From positions 132,562,239 to 132,626,238 of the forward strand of contig NC_089493.1 in NCBI RefSeq assembly GCF_036850765.1: a stretch of 64,000 bases of DNA. The letters run 5' to 3'. Below are positions 44,916 to 57,000 of the stretch, piece by piece. Origin of the DNA: Saccopteryx bilineata (lineage: Eukaryota > Chordata > Mammalia > Chiroptera > Emballonuridae). How positions within the stretch are numbered: position 1 is the stretch's first letter; each line of letters opens with the position of its first letter. Below the pieces are notes generated by a model. That model had not been told where the DNA came from, did not search any database, and saw nothing but the letters and a program-made list of their open reading frames with translations. Made by a program: the position numbers and the translations under genes.

Positions 44916-44986
44916 TTGTATCTTCCTTGATTTCTTTTATCAATGCTTTGTAATTTTTCGAGTACAAGTCTTCCGAGTAAAGTCTG
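44916..44986 (-). other. Templated filler insertion in L1 ORF2
   Basis: These 71 bp do not fit the L1 sequence at this point. Bases 44916-44970 copy L1 ORF2 sequence equivalent to 42496-42550 of the same element, with one mismatch. The rest repeats TTCCGAG and then AAAGTCTGCT, which also occurs at 44895-44904. This looks like repair of a break with patches copied from L1. Confidence 0.8.
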
Positions 44987-45012
44987 CTCCTATATTGGGT
45001 TTGTAGATATTT

Positions 45013-45378
45013 TTTTTTTTTTTTTTTTTTTTGCATTTTTCTGAAGCTGGAAACAGGGAGAGACAGTCAGACAGACTCCCGCATGCGCCCGACCGGGATC
45101 CACCTGGCACGCCCACCAGGGGGCGACGCTCTGCCCATCCTGGGCATCGCCATGTTGCGACCCTCCTGGGTGTCGCCATGTTGCGACCAGAGCCACTCTA
45201 GCGCCTGGGGCAGAGGCCACAGAGCCATCCCCAGCGCCCGGGCCATCTTTGCTCCAATGGAGCCTTGGCTGTGGGAGGGGAAGAAAGAGACAGAGAGGAA
45301 GGCACGGCGGAGGGGTGGAGAAGCAAATGGGCGCTTCTCCTATGTGCCCTGGCCGGGAATCGAACCCGGGTCCTCCGC
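45013..45378 (-). mobile_element. Rhin-1-like SINE, 5'-truncated
   Basis: The duplication GGGTTTGTAGATATTT (44997-45012 and 45379-45394) is intact, but the element stops just beyond the B box (GGTTCGATTCC), so about 50 bp of the tRNA head including the A box are missing. A long plus-strand poly-T tail lies at 45009-45032. The body contains a partial repeat of GGTCGCAACATGG. Confidence 0.9.
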
Positions 45379-46011
45379 GGGTTTGTAGATATTTATAATG
45401 ACTATATCTTCCTGTTGGATTGCTCCCTTTATCATTATGTAGTGACTTTCATTATCTCTTACTGTAGTCTTTGTTTTAAAGTTCATTTTGTCTGATATAA
45501 GTATTGTTACCCCTGCTTTTTTTTCATTTCCATTTGCATGATATATTTTTTTCAATCCTTTTACCTTCAGTCTCTGTGCATCTTTTGTTTTAAAATGTGT
45601 CTCTTGTAGACAGCATATGTACGGGTCCTGTTTTCTTATCCATGCAGCTACTCTATGTCTTTTGATTGGATCATTTAATCCATTTACATTTAAGGTTATT
45701 ATTGATATGTAATTGTTTATTTCCATTTTATTCTTTAAGGCTGTATTTCTCTTTTACTATATTCTTTTACCACTTTGATGTTTACAATAGTCCGCTTAAC
45801 ATTTCCTGCAGCATTGGTTTTGTTGTAATGAATTCCTTGAGTTCTTTTTTTTTTTTGTCTGAGTAGCTTTTTATTTTTCCTTCAATTTTAAATGATAGCC
45901 TTGCTGGATAAAGTAGTCTTGGTTGTAGGTTCTTGTTCTGCATTACTTTGAATATTTCTTATCATTTCCATCTGGCCTCAGGTGTTTTTGTTGAGAAGTC
46001 GGCTGTCATCT

Positions 46012-46690
46012 TTATGGGGGCTCTTTTGTAGGTGATAGCCTTTTTTCTCTAGCAGCTTTTAAAATTTTCTCTTTATCACTTAGCTTTGATATTTTAATTG
46101 TGATGTATCCTGGTGTAGATTTCTTTGGGTTTCTCTTTAATGAAGTTCTCTGTGTTTCTTTAACTTGTGAGAGTTTTTTCTGCATTAATTTAGAAAAGTT
46201 TTCAGCTATGATATGATTGAAGAAAGTCTCTATCCTTTGCTCTTTCTTTTGTTCTTCCGGAACCCCTGTGATGCGGATGTTATTTTTCTTCATGTTGTCA
46301 CAGAGCTCTCTGAGTTTCCTCAGCCTTTTTGAGTATCTTTTCTTTTTTCTGCTCTGCTTCCATGCATTCGTTCAACCTGTCCTCCAACTCATTGATTCGA
46401 TCCTCAGCTTCATCCAACCTGTTTTTAATTTCTTCCATTATGGTCTTCATTTCTGATATTTTGTCATCTCTGACTAATTGTTTTTTAATATTTCAATGTC
46501 CTTTTTTATACTTGTTATTTTTTTATTTAGGTTTTCGTAGTGACCATCCATTGTTATTCTAAGATTCCTAAGCCTTGTAACAATCATTATTTTAAACTCT
46601 GCATCTGGAAGTTTGGTTATTTTCATATCACTCAGTTCATATCTTGGAGGTTTCTGTTGTGGTTTTATTTGGATTGCACTTCTCTGTCTT
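46012..46690 (-). pseudogene. L1 ORF1 remnant
   Basis: The recognisable part is 46293-46012 (NIRITGVPEEQ near its start), the RRM/C-terminal region. The coiled-coil part upstream to about 46690 is broken into short pieces. Confidence 0.8.
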
Positions 46691-47643
46691 TCATTATGTC
46701 TATGTGTTTGGTTGTATTATTTTTAGAGCTGATTGAGTCTAGGCTTGGTGTTGTCTGCCTCCAGTTTTCAGTTGTGTTATTTCTAGGTCTTCTTGGGTTG
46801 GCCTCAGCTGTTATTTGTAATCCACTCTGGGATTTGGCTTTTCCAGTAGAGCTGCTTTGAAGTCTTGATTTGTTTGTTTTCTTAACAGGTGATTGTCTTG
46901 TTTGCTGATCTCAGCAGGGGGCTTATTTGAAACTGTATTCAGGAATATGGTGGGTGTGACCTGAGGCTCTGAAGTCCTCTTTTGCCAGTTAATCTCTCTG
47001 GGAGCAGGTTGCTTTCTCAGCTTCAGTAGGGGGAGGTGTATCTCAGATCTCCATGGAGACCTGAGTTACTGCACCTCCTCCTCACTTCTTGTTTTCAGCT
47101 GTGTCTTGTTGTGCTGATTGGAGCTGGAGAGATGTTTGGAGATGTGTGACCTAGAACTACTTTTATCTTTTATTATGTGGAAGGATCAACCTCTCCCCCA
47201 GGTGTGGCCGCCTCCAGCACTGGATGAGTCAGTTTCTCAGGTCATCTCATGCATTCCTCTGCCCCTCACCATCTGTCTCTCTCTTTCTCTCTCTCCCCTT
47301 TTCTTTTGGAAGACAAGCCAGCCCTTTCAACATACCTTGTTTCCAGGTCCCCAGTCAAGTGGCTATGAGCGATATTTTCTGCTCTTTTCCTTGAAGTGAG
47401 AGCCCTTCTGGGCTCTCAGCCTAATCCCCTCTCCCTCATTCCTGTAAGCAGAGGAGATTCACTGCTCCTCAGTGCTCCCTGCCAGGCTTGGTGTGGTTTC
47501 TCCCTTGCTCTCTGGTTTTTGAGAGCTGTTCTTGTAGTCCAGAGTTGTTTTTTCACACTGATTTTTCCTAAATTAATTTGTAATCCAGTTTAGTGGTGTG
47601 AGCTGGGAGTCTGTCCATCTGCATACTCCACTGCCATCTTCAG
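46691..47643 (-). promoter_or_regulatory. L1 5' UTR
   Basis: About 950 bp similar to 7124-8031 of the first complete copy, ending at the same CCATCTTC-type 5' edge. Promoter function is inferred from position. Confidence 0.55.
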
Positions 47644-48540
47644 GTCTGCAAACTTTTGCCTGAATAGAATTTAAATAAGTTGTGCAAATTTTATAATTAA
47701 AATAAGTGTTTTAATATGTTCTATTTCAAAATTGTAGACAAATTCTGATGCAATCATATCTTTTAGTGTATTAGTGTATTTACTGAATTATATAAATTAT
47801 TATGTTTTTACAAAGATGATACCCAAGAAGACATTCTACTTCATTATGTTTAACTAAATGTTGAAAATTTTATAAGATGAAAAACTAAAATCTTGAATTT
47901 CAAAAAAACCCTGTAGCTTACAGAGAAAAACTAATGTCAGATTTGAGATCAGCATACTCAAATTAGGAAAGAACAAGTGTTTTATTGGATGCAACAAAAA
48001 TTTTGTTTCCCAGTGTAATCAGTCATTAACAAGCTTATAACATTTGTCTATAGGATCTATAAAAAACATTCCTACATATTAAAACTTATAAGGTAGCACA
48101 ATAGTGATGTTGTTTTACATATCAAAGACATTCAGAAATCTTTTAGTGTCTACCTCCCATTCTTTTCTCTAGAGGTGTATGTTACTCTCAGGATTCCAGG
48201 AAGGTAGAAAGAGTTAAAATCAGTGTAGGATATGTAAATATTGTCTCTATTGAAAGGGAAAGGAAGTTCTTCAGATAACCTTTATTCTTTCAATGACTGA
48301 CTTTTCCTCTTTAAAATGGCATTGCCAATACTAAATTTTACAGTTCTTTGGTACCTTACCACAGGAAGAACTTTCTCTAAGCAAAAGTAATGTCTTTTAC
48401 TGAATGAAGCCTGTCTGTTGTGTTTTGCATCTACTATGATATACCTCAATAGTCACCTGTGGAGTGTGAGGAATTAAGACATCCCAGCCCTCATTGTCAT
48501 TGTTATGTGACTCATTTACTGTTAACTGTCTTTTTCCTGC
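47644..48540. other. No recognisable feature
   Basis: A+T-rich unique DNA between the third L1 and the T+G-rich tract. No coding or RNA signal is seen. Confidence 0.4.
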
Positions 48541-49454
48541 CTAGGTAAAGAAGTTTTAGCAAAGATATCCGTACCCCAAGTCTGCCACTGGGTGTGATAC
48601 CTCCGGTGTGAGGGCTTGGGGTTCGGGGCCTGGTATCCAGCATCAGGCATCTCAAGTCTGGCTCTGGCCACAGTTTGAGGCAGGGCCCCTGGGCTGCCAT
48701 GTTATCTATCGGAATACATTCAGGGTCCTGTCTCAGATGGCAGTTCGTGTCCTGGGTGTGGCATCTGCCAAACGGCACCAGGCCTCTGCAGTCCCATACA
48801 GATTTTTGGTTTGTGTCAGGGGATGCATAGGGTCGAGGAGTGCATTTCAGGGTGGTGGTCAAAGGGTAGGTCTAGAGTGTGTGGATTCTGGGATAGGGCT
48901 ACCGTGTTGGGTGTTACTGGAGAGGTATTAGGCTTGGAGACAGATAAGAGGGTTCCCCTTGGAAGGGGAAGGGGTGAGTTTGAGTAGATGGGTCTGAGGC
49001 CCGGAAGACCCAGACAAGATGTTCCCATTGTTTTCCCACCCTGAAGTTCTCTCTGCATGAGAACTTGGTCAGTGTCCCAGCACAGACCCCAACAGCTGCG
49101 TTTGGAATAGACAAAGGACAGAATTAGTACAGAGCCATCCTAGATATTCATCCAAATCACTCAGCCCCAAGGTGAGGAATTTCCTCTGTTCAACCTGCTG
49201 CATTTGCATTTGAAGAGCCACTCCTGAAAAGGTTGGCATTCTAGGCTGGGGCATCAGAAGGGGTTGTATTCCTTTCTGGCTGCAGAGGGATTGCGTGGAT
49301 GGAGCCGTGGAAAGTCTTCTGTCATCAATGCAACAATGCAGTTTTATTTCCTTTCTATGCTGAGTGTCATTGTCATGGGATTGTCTGGAAAAGTAAGATG
49401 GTTGTATGAGGGTGGGCCTGACTTGTGCTGGTAGAATGATGTGATTCCTTGGAC

Positions 49455-49784
49455 CAGGGGTCCCCCAACTACGTCCCGCAGGCCACATGTGGCCCCCTGG
49501 GCCACTTATCCGGCCCCTGCCACACTTCCGAAAGGGGCACCTCTTTCATTGGTGATCAGTGAGAGGAGCATAGTTCCCATTGAAATACTGGTCAGTTTGT
49601 TGATTTAAATTTACTTGTTCTTTATTTTAAATATTGTATTTCTTCCCATTTTGTTTTTTTACTTTAAAATAAGATATGTTCAGTGTGCATAGGGATTTGT
49701 TCATAGTTTTTTTTATAGTCTGGCCCTCCAGTGGTCTGAGGGACAGTGAACTGGCTCCCTGTGTAAAAGGTTTGGGGACCCCTG
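49455..49784. mobile_element. Non-autonomous hAT transposon, same family as in gag
   Basis: This 330-bp element has ends CAGGGGTCCCCCAAC and GTTTGGGGACCCCTG (with a T/G variant) and an exact 8-bp duplication CCTTGGAC (49447-49454 and 49785-49792). It lies in the opposite orientation to 28163-28495. Confidence 0.93.
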
Positions 49785-50323
49785 CCTTGGACAGTACATC
49801 CAGATAGCTAGGACTTGGGGTGTTCTAAAGGTAATGCTCAACTATGGAACTCTAATGGCATGTTTCCTTCCTTCCCCCATGTTTGAAACAGAAGGAGCAT
49901 TCCTGGATCTTTGGAAGAGGATGTCATTTGAGAATGCTAACTGCTCTTGGAAGTGTTTTTAGTGAGGAAGGTACAGTCTCCCAGATATGTGGGGGTGCAA
50001 CGCTTTCATCTTCATTCCTTTTGTGTTGCTTTTGTCTGGACTCGGATCACAGTCTGTGGCGTTATTTCAATGTGCATTCTCTGACTGCTCCTTGTGGATT
50101 ATTTCCATGTTACTACATCCCCGATGCCCATATTATGCATAGTGGGAACTAAGATGGTGTTTAGGATTGTTATCCTTTGAGATGTGTGTTGGCCACTTTA
50201 TTTTCTAGAGGAGTAGTTTTCCTTGAGAATTATTTCGAAGCGCAGCTCCGTGCTGCCCTCCCATGGACATGTGTCAGAATTGCATAGAAGCCTGCATCGG
50301 TGAGAGGGATGCATTGGCTTAGG

Positions 50324-50639
50324 CAGGGGTCCCCAAACTTTTTACACAGGGACCAGTTCACTGTCCCTCAGACCATTGGAGGGCCGGACTATAAAAAAAA
50401 CTATGGACAAATTCCTATGCACACTGCACATATTATTTTAAAGTAACAAAACAAAACAAAACGGGAAGAAATACAATATTTAAAATAAAGAACAAGTAAA
50501 TTTAAATCAACAAACTGATCAGTATTTCAATGGGAACTATGCTCCTCTCACTGACCACCAATGAAAGAGGTGCCCCTTTTGGAAGTGCGGCGGGGGCCAG
50601 ATAAATGGCCTCAGGGGGCTGCATGTTTGGGGACCCCTG
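50324..50639. mobile_element. Non-autonomous hAT transposon, same family
   Basis: This 316-bp element lies in the same orientation as 28163-28495. Flanks are GGCTTAGG (50316-50323) and GGCTTAGA (50640-50647), matching at 7 of 8. A short deletion lies near the right end. Confidence 0.9.
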
Positions 50640-52573
50640 GGCTTAGATATATTTATTCAGTGGCGTTGGTTATAGTTTCATCTCAGCGTTCTTTTGTATT
50701 GATCATGACAGCTGTGTAGTGACTGTGGCTTAGATGCCCCAGAGACAGGTTGGAAAAGAAAGGAGTCTCTGGCGTGAGTTTATAATGGAGACAGTAGGGA
50801 CATGGCAGGAAAAAGGTTGTGATGGACTGGACGGGCAGCAGGTAGTGTGTATGCATGGAGCTGGCAGTTGAGTGGTTTGACCTGCAGTGAAGGGAAGAGA
50901 GAAGACTGGAGCCACATTAATCTGAGTTGACTGTACTGACTATACCGGTCAGATTGCGGTCATTCTGTATAGGTGGAAGGGCATGGGGGAGAGGTCACGG
51001 CCCCTTGGAGAATAAGGGTGGAGTGAGGGTCGACCTGGATTTGTTCTGAAAGCCTCCCAGAATCTGTCATGTTTGGTGATCTTGAGAAGCTAAGGAAAAG
51101 GCGGAATGTTGTCTTGTGGAAATATGGAAAGGATGAGTGATATTATTTCCCAGTCCCACACATTATGGTGAGGACTCCTAGGTCAAAGCTGTCTGTCTGG
51201 GAGTCTTGCATGGGTAGAAGATATACAGGATGATGTACAAGTCCTAAAAGTTTTCTAGTTCTTGCTTTCAGTTCAAGAGCTTTCTGATCCCATTTAGGTG
51301 CTTGGAGAGTTTTCTCGATCTCTGTACATTCAGAGTTACCTGGAGGAGGTGCATGTGGCTGGGTGAATGCTGTGACAGCAGAGACTTTGTTGTCACTGTG
51401 TGCTTAGTCACTGTAAGGGGTGCCTCCCATGTGCAGAATACTTCAGGCAGCATCTGTGGTGGTCCTGATGGGATGAGTACGTTGTGTCTTTAGTCATCCT
51501 CCAGGTTCCTTTGGAAGATAGCCATATCCAGTTTTATGCAGCATTGTCTGGGTGTCTCTGATTAGAGCTCTCTAGTGAGACTGTGTTGTAGGATGGCTTT
51601 TTCGAGGACCCATGATGGTCTTACTTACCTTATTATCACCTTGCTGTTTTGGGGTGAGTGGGAAGCTTCAGGTTCTGGGAGAGGCTACTGAAGTTTTTTG
51701 AGTGAGGAAGTTGTACACACCAAAATGCACACTGTGAGGCAGTGCATATTTACGGTATCTTATAGTGAGCCTCTCGGTTGTGGTGCCTACATTAAAAGAG
51801 ATATACTCTAACTGCTTGGTAAGAATGGGTTGAATGTCCAAGGCCATACGTGTTCTAAAGGTCAGGACTTGTTGCGCTGCCTTCATGGTGGGATCCAAGG
51901 GTGACATGTTAAGATACCCTGCTCTTTGAAGAGGTAGGTTTATCCTGTTTTACCAGAGGTGCAAGGCATGGGGTGTGGTTCTAGCCATCTGTCTGCTGTA
52001 GCATTCATTTTATTTCCAGGGTGTGGAGTTTGCCACTAGAAAGCATGACAGGAAAGGGTGGGGTCTCTTGTTGCTCTCAGAAGACTGATGGCCATCATGA
52101 AGTGGTGACTCCATCCTTGCTGTGCTTGACTTTGTGGAAATACATAGTTCTCCTCAGTCTTCCCCATCCCTGCCCCCACGATTACATTGCTGAGACAGAA
52201 TGTCAATGCAGTGTGTCCTCTGGCTGGTGGGCCTACTTCATAAAGTTGATGGGATCCAAAGGGATGTCTGATGATCCCTAACTCTTTGAGATGGGGATAA
52301 CTTCTTTCTCCTTATTACCATTTGAAGCTCTGATGACGCAGGGGTCCACAATGTTTTCTTTGAGTTGTGCCTCAACAGTCTGAATTTGGAGGTGGTGTGA
52401 CAGAAACACATTTACTGGCATGCTGGCAGTCACCCTCCCCCCAGACTTGGATATGCACTGCCAGTTAATGACTTTGAGTGCTGCTACTTAGCAGACATTG
52501 TGAGAGTGTCACCTTGCAACTTCTCCATTTGAAGTCTGCCTCCTTTTGCCTTGGTGCAGTCAATTAAGGTTTT

Positions 52574-53996
52574 GTTTTGTTTTTTGTATGTTGGGAGCTG
52601 ATCTACAACTGCTGGCTGACAAGGTCACAGCAGGAGAAGACCAACGGCTGCTGGTTGACAAAGTCACCGCAGTGAAGACCAATGGCTGCCAATGGCTGTG
52701 GGTTGACAAAGTCACCGCAAAGGAAAGGCACAACGATACTTCCCCCTTTGACCTTTTTGAATTAATCTGGCCTTATATCCCCCCTTTTCTGAGTGTGTGC
52801 TATTATTTATGGCACAGGGATAATAGTACTGTGCTTTCCCTGTAGATTCATAGTAATTTCTTTGGAAATGAGACAGAGGGTGTGAGTTCCACAGAAAAGC
52901 CTGTAAGCCCCTTGAACTGGGCTCATAGACATAAGAGGCTGGCTATGATATCCCTTGTAAAAGGTTAAGTTTGTAGGAGAATTTCTTCTTATTAATCATG
53001 TTAGAAAGAATAGATTGTGACTAATGAATAGGTAGGAAACAGTAACTATACACAGAGCACCTTTCAGCATTCACTTAATTCATCACTTTTCCTCCCTAGC
53101 CTTTTCATGTGGTAGAGTAAAGAAACTTTCCATTCTTCTTGCATACCTGACCTGCAGGTGGTGGAACACTCTGAGAAAAGTAAAGTTAGAACTTAATTAG
53201 TGTATGAATATAGTAAATAAATAAAATTTGACTAGACAATAGCATCCTAGACAAGGTAGAGTTATTAATCAGTACTGACCTTTTAGAAGTTTGTATCAAT
53301 ATTGTTATTGCTGTTCAAGTTATTGTATAATTGTACTTTGAATGACTTACCACCTGATTTATAGTTTATAGAAATGAATTAACTGTTACCTAGAAAATGT
53401 AACCATAGTGAAACAAAAACAATGATTAATCAATGTATTCTGAATATCATGTGATTGTAACTTAGTGTGTGTGCATAAAAAGAAAGCTAGACCAGCATTT
53501 GGCAGAGATGCCTGGCAGTAAATGCTAACTAGAGAATAAAGAGAAAGAAAAGAATTCGGCTCTCTCACTCGATTCGTGCCGACGCCGTCTCTTCCTGTGG
53601 GACCCCTGGATTCCCCCCGGGGCTGGACCCCGGTATTTGTATTTTTCCGAAGTTGGAAATGGGGAGGCAGTCAGACAGACTCCTGCATGCACCCGACCAG
53701 GATCCACCTGGCATGCCCACCAGGGGGTGATGCTCTGCCCATCTGGTGCATTGCTCTGTTGCAACCAGAGCCATTCTAGTGCCTGAGGCAGAGGCCATGG
53801 AGCCATCTTCAGCGCCCGGGCCAACTTTGCTCCAAGGGAGCCTTGGCTACGGGAGGGGAAGAGAGAGACAGAGAGGAAGGAGAGGGGGAGGGGTGGAGAA
53901 GCAGATGAATGCTTCTCCTGTGTGTTCTGGTTGGGAATTGAACCAGGGACTCCACGCCAGGTCGACGCTCTACCACCGAGCCAACCGGCCAGGGCC
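52574..53996 (-). mobile_element. Rhin-1-like SINE split by an LTR
   Basis: The 14-bp duplication TCAATTAAGGTTTT occurs at 52560-52573 and 53997-54010. Between them the plus-strand T-rich tail (52574-52588) is separated from the SINE body (53642-53996) by the LTR 52589-53635 and its duplication. The LTR therefore landed in the A-tail of an existing SINE. Confidence 0.88.
52589..53635 (+). mobile_element. Solo LTR, class II (IAP/ERVK-like)
   Basis: The LTR starts TGTTGGGAGC and ends CCCCGGTA (the final CA changed to TA). The 6-bp duplication TTTGTA is at 52583-52588 and 53636-53641. A TATA-like CATAAAAAG lies at 53474-53482 and the poly-A signal AATAAA at 53535-53540. It matches 8567-9983 apart from the nested LTR there, and has about three of the U3 repeat units instead of six. 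Confidence 0.9.
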
Positions 53997-54010
53997 TCAA
54001 TTAAGGTTTT

Positions 54011-57000
54011 TGATAGGACCTACTGTTGCTGAAGAAATGTGAACCAGAGGTATCTTAGTGGTGGTTTCAATGTCTCATACAGGGATTCCTACACAAGGTA
54101 ATACTGAAGTGCAATTCCATAGGGAGAGATTACTTTGGATACTTGTAAGACTCGGTGTTCAGTTAATGATGTGAGATGAATGCTTATTGTTTGTGGAATG
54201 GCCTCTGCATGCCTTTCTGTGAGGTCGTGTCCCCCATTGAGAAGACTCACAGCTTATTTTAGAGGTTCTTCTGCTCTGTGTGAGCGATTTATCCAGTATT
54301 GACAGGAATGAGGTGCCATGTGCAATGATCCCTTGGTTGTGTGCTCTGTCTTGGTTCTTCCTCAGAGAAGGAAGTGATGATATCTTTTAATGCAACATGA
54401 GCTTTTTTTCTGCTTCCTTGACTGTAATTACCTTTTCTGCTTGTTCAGTTGAGGTGTACCTGAAGAGTTGGAAAATAAGTGTCCAGTGCTGGTGGGGGCT
54501 GGTTTTCAGCATCAGCCATTGGAAGTTCAGCTGTGACTGCAGTCAAGGCCTGGGTACTTGGACTGATATGTGTGAGAAGGTGTCATGGGTCTGGCCTCAG
54601 AACAAAGTCCAGATCACAGGCCTGGTACCTGGGGTCTGGCAGTCAGGACCTTGGGGTTGTGTGAGGTCAGAGAGTTGAGGCAGTTCCAGAAGTTTTCTGC
54701 AGGTTTGATTGTCTGGTGTTGCAGTTTAAATACACATGTGTGGGCAAATAGCTCCTTTTGGTGGTGGCCAGCAGCAGACCTTCACGGTCATGAGAGTCAG
54801 GATTTAGACATGGAAGTTCCTGCTGTGCCGTCACGTTAGGGCCGCTGTCTTCACGTTGGCATAGTTCTGCGTGTGTTTACATTTCTCTACGTTTTTGATT
54901 CTTTTCATCAGTCCAGGCAGGGGATCATCTCCTGTCAGACTGTGACTCTCGGTCCGGATTATGGGCTAGATGTTTAGTGTCAGAGCTTGCAGTCAGGGTA
55001 GGGTCATGGTTACAGAGGGAGCGTGATAAATCCTACTGATTTGATGGTTGAATTTCATCAAAATAGGAAACTTTGCATATATCAGAGCACATAAGGAAAC
55101 TATTAATACTTGGTTTTGTGTGGAGAATGACAGACTGAAAAATGGAGGCCCAGGCTGAGGTAGGTTGTGCGTGCCTTTACGTTAGGTGTTCACTCTGACA
55201 GGACTGTTGCATTTTCCAACGGAATGCCGGAAGATGAGGGAAGTTGTCATGGTCTCAGTGATGAGGAGGAAGTTTTCTTGTGCACTGACTGAGTGGCGAA
55301 GAGGAAAGGCTTTAGGTGTGTTGAACAGGGTATTGCATCGCTTGTAGTTTTGACTGACTGCCTGGCATTCCCATGTACATTTCTGCTTGATAAAGAGTGG
55401 TGTCTTGGTTTGCATATTAGGCAAATTATAGAAGCAATACAATTCTCTCATTTTGATTCCAAGGGGTAAAATTTCTCTGTGCCTTGACTTGTCTTTCACT
55501 GACCTATGTTCTCTGAGCTCTCTTTTACTACCATGGACTTCATGGACTATTGTAGGTTTTGTACAAGGATCAGGAAGATTTCAGTTTTGTATTTATTCTC
55601 ATTCTGTCCGTTTCAAAGAGCACCTTCTTTTAGATGTTGAGGGATGGATCCTTTTTGTTGCTGTTCAGTGTTATCCTCTCTTTCAGAGTTGCGATGCGTG
55701 CCGGCAGAGTTTCCTTAGAAGTGTGTTTGGGGCTTCCTGTTCATGGAGTCTTCTTCTTTTCATCTGGATCTTTATTCCTCGATTCACAGAGGTGGTCAGA
55801 AGTAGAGTGAAACCCATCTCCCTAAAAGGTTGTGGACACTTGATTTAAACGTTGATCTCCCTTCACAGCTAGGGTGATGTTGGTTAGACTCATTGCCACC
55901 CTCCTGTGGATATCTATAATTATTACATGTTATTGTCATTCACCAGGTCCCTTGGAAGGCTGCACAGTGGGAATGCGGCAGGTAGTTTTCATTGAAACCT
56001 TACTTAGAGTGCATTATTATGTTCCACATACATTTTCTGTAATGTATTGTATGAAACCAAGGAATACAATATACAGTATTTCGATCTTTGCAATTTTCTT
56101 GCAACTGTCTTCAAAGTCCAGCATGGTCTGTAAATGCTATCTATTCAAGTGAGAGGTCCCAATCCCAGTGTGAGCCTTGGCTCTCTGTTAGACTGGTTCA
56201 GGTACTGAAGAAAAGCATTGCTTATTGTCCCTTTGTAGAGATCAGAGGACTTTCCTTTGTGACAGGGACAGCTGTGACAATGCTGCATTTTTGCCCTTCT
56301 GTGCCTGTGAGATCACCTTCTAGCAAAGGCAAGACAAGTTTTATTTTCTTCCCTAAATGTTCATGTGTGGCGATGCAGAGTTGGTTGGGATCTGGAGGCT
56401 TTGCACGTCACACTTAAATGTTGTGTCTTCACCTTGGCTTTACAAGGCGATTCCAAAGGCGGGCATTTTGAGTGAGGGTCATGGATTTTTGCATTTGTTC
56501 TTTTGCTTGTTATTCAGTATTTTTTTAAAAAAGAGTACATGTAGAATTAGATCGTAGTTCAACTCCCACATTAGGCATCTGGAGTTCCTACCTGCCTTGA
56601 GTTTCAAATTTCTGGGTTTGCTGTCTTTGCTGCAGAGGTGGGTTCTTTCTGCAGGGTCTTTTCTCTGCAGCCCGTTATGTTCTTAGAATATGTGTGTCTA
56701 CTGTCCTGGGACTTTCTGGTGTGGTTTCCTGTCCTGAGTGTCTGTGTAGGCTGCTGATTTACGTGCTGATGTTTGCAGTGAGGCACGAAAGTCTGATGTT
56801 TCACTCTGCCATCTCTTTTCTGTTTTTCTGGGTTTCTGATCTGGATGATGACAGGGTATTTTCTTTGATTGTGAGGTACTTTGACTTCAAGTGTGTTTTC
56901 AAGCATTATCAAGGGATGAGAGTATGTGCCTGGGTCACTACATCGGTTATGCTGACTTGGTTCCGCTATGCATTCTTTGAGTGATATGCCTCACAAGTGG

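Larger units (their letters stand above)
40795..45726 (-). pseudogene. L1 ORF2, heavily broken
   Basis: The endonuclease start block is at 45726 (LNVNGLN, QETH); its continuation is cut by a SINE at 45013-45378 and by filler. The linker lies at 44251-43742. RT pieces lie at 43594-43214, 43153-42776 and 42981-42586, with [10 protein letters not shown] and FADDMILY intact. C-terminal pieces run from 42547 to 40795, interrupted by the hAT element. Several frameshifts are present in addition to the insertions, so no long product is possible. Confidence 0.88.
40530..47643 (-). mobile_element. Long LINE-1, minus strand, with nested insertions
   Basis: The 3' UTR (pyrimidine tract 40680-40722 on the plus strand), ORF2, ORF1 and 5' UTR are all present. 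The 7.1-kb span includes a hAT (41734-42032), two Rhin-1-like SINEs (44401-44794, 45013-45378) and 71 bp of filler (44916-44986). Without these the length is about 5.9-6.0 kb, so it is near full length. I did not find a clear target duplication. Divergence from the first complete copy is modest by eye. Confidence 0.9.
48541..52559. other. T+G-rich tract of unknown origin, first part
   Basis: The plus strand is clearly T+G-rich, and the minus strand correspondingly A+C-rich, which is the bias of many retroviral coding strands. Minus-strand frames of 60-140 residues occur (49488-49069, 48862-48512, 51907-51668). I could not recognise a domain in any of them with confidence. Two hAT elements of one family (49455-49784, 50324-50639) are nested in it. 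A decayed provirus is possible but unproven. Confidence 0.35.
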
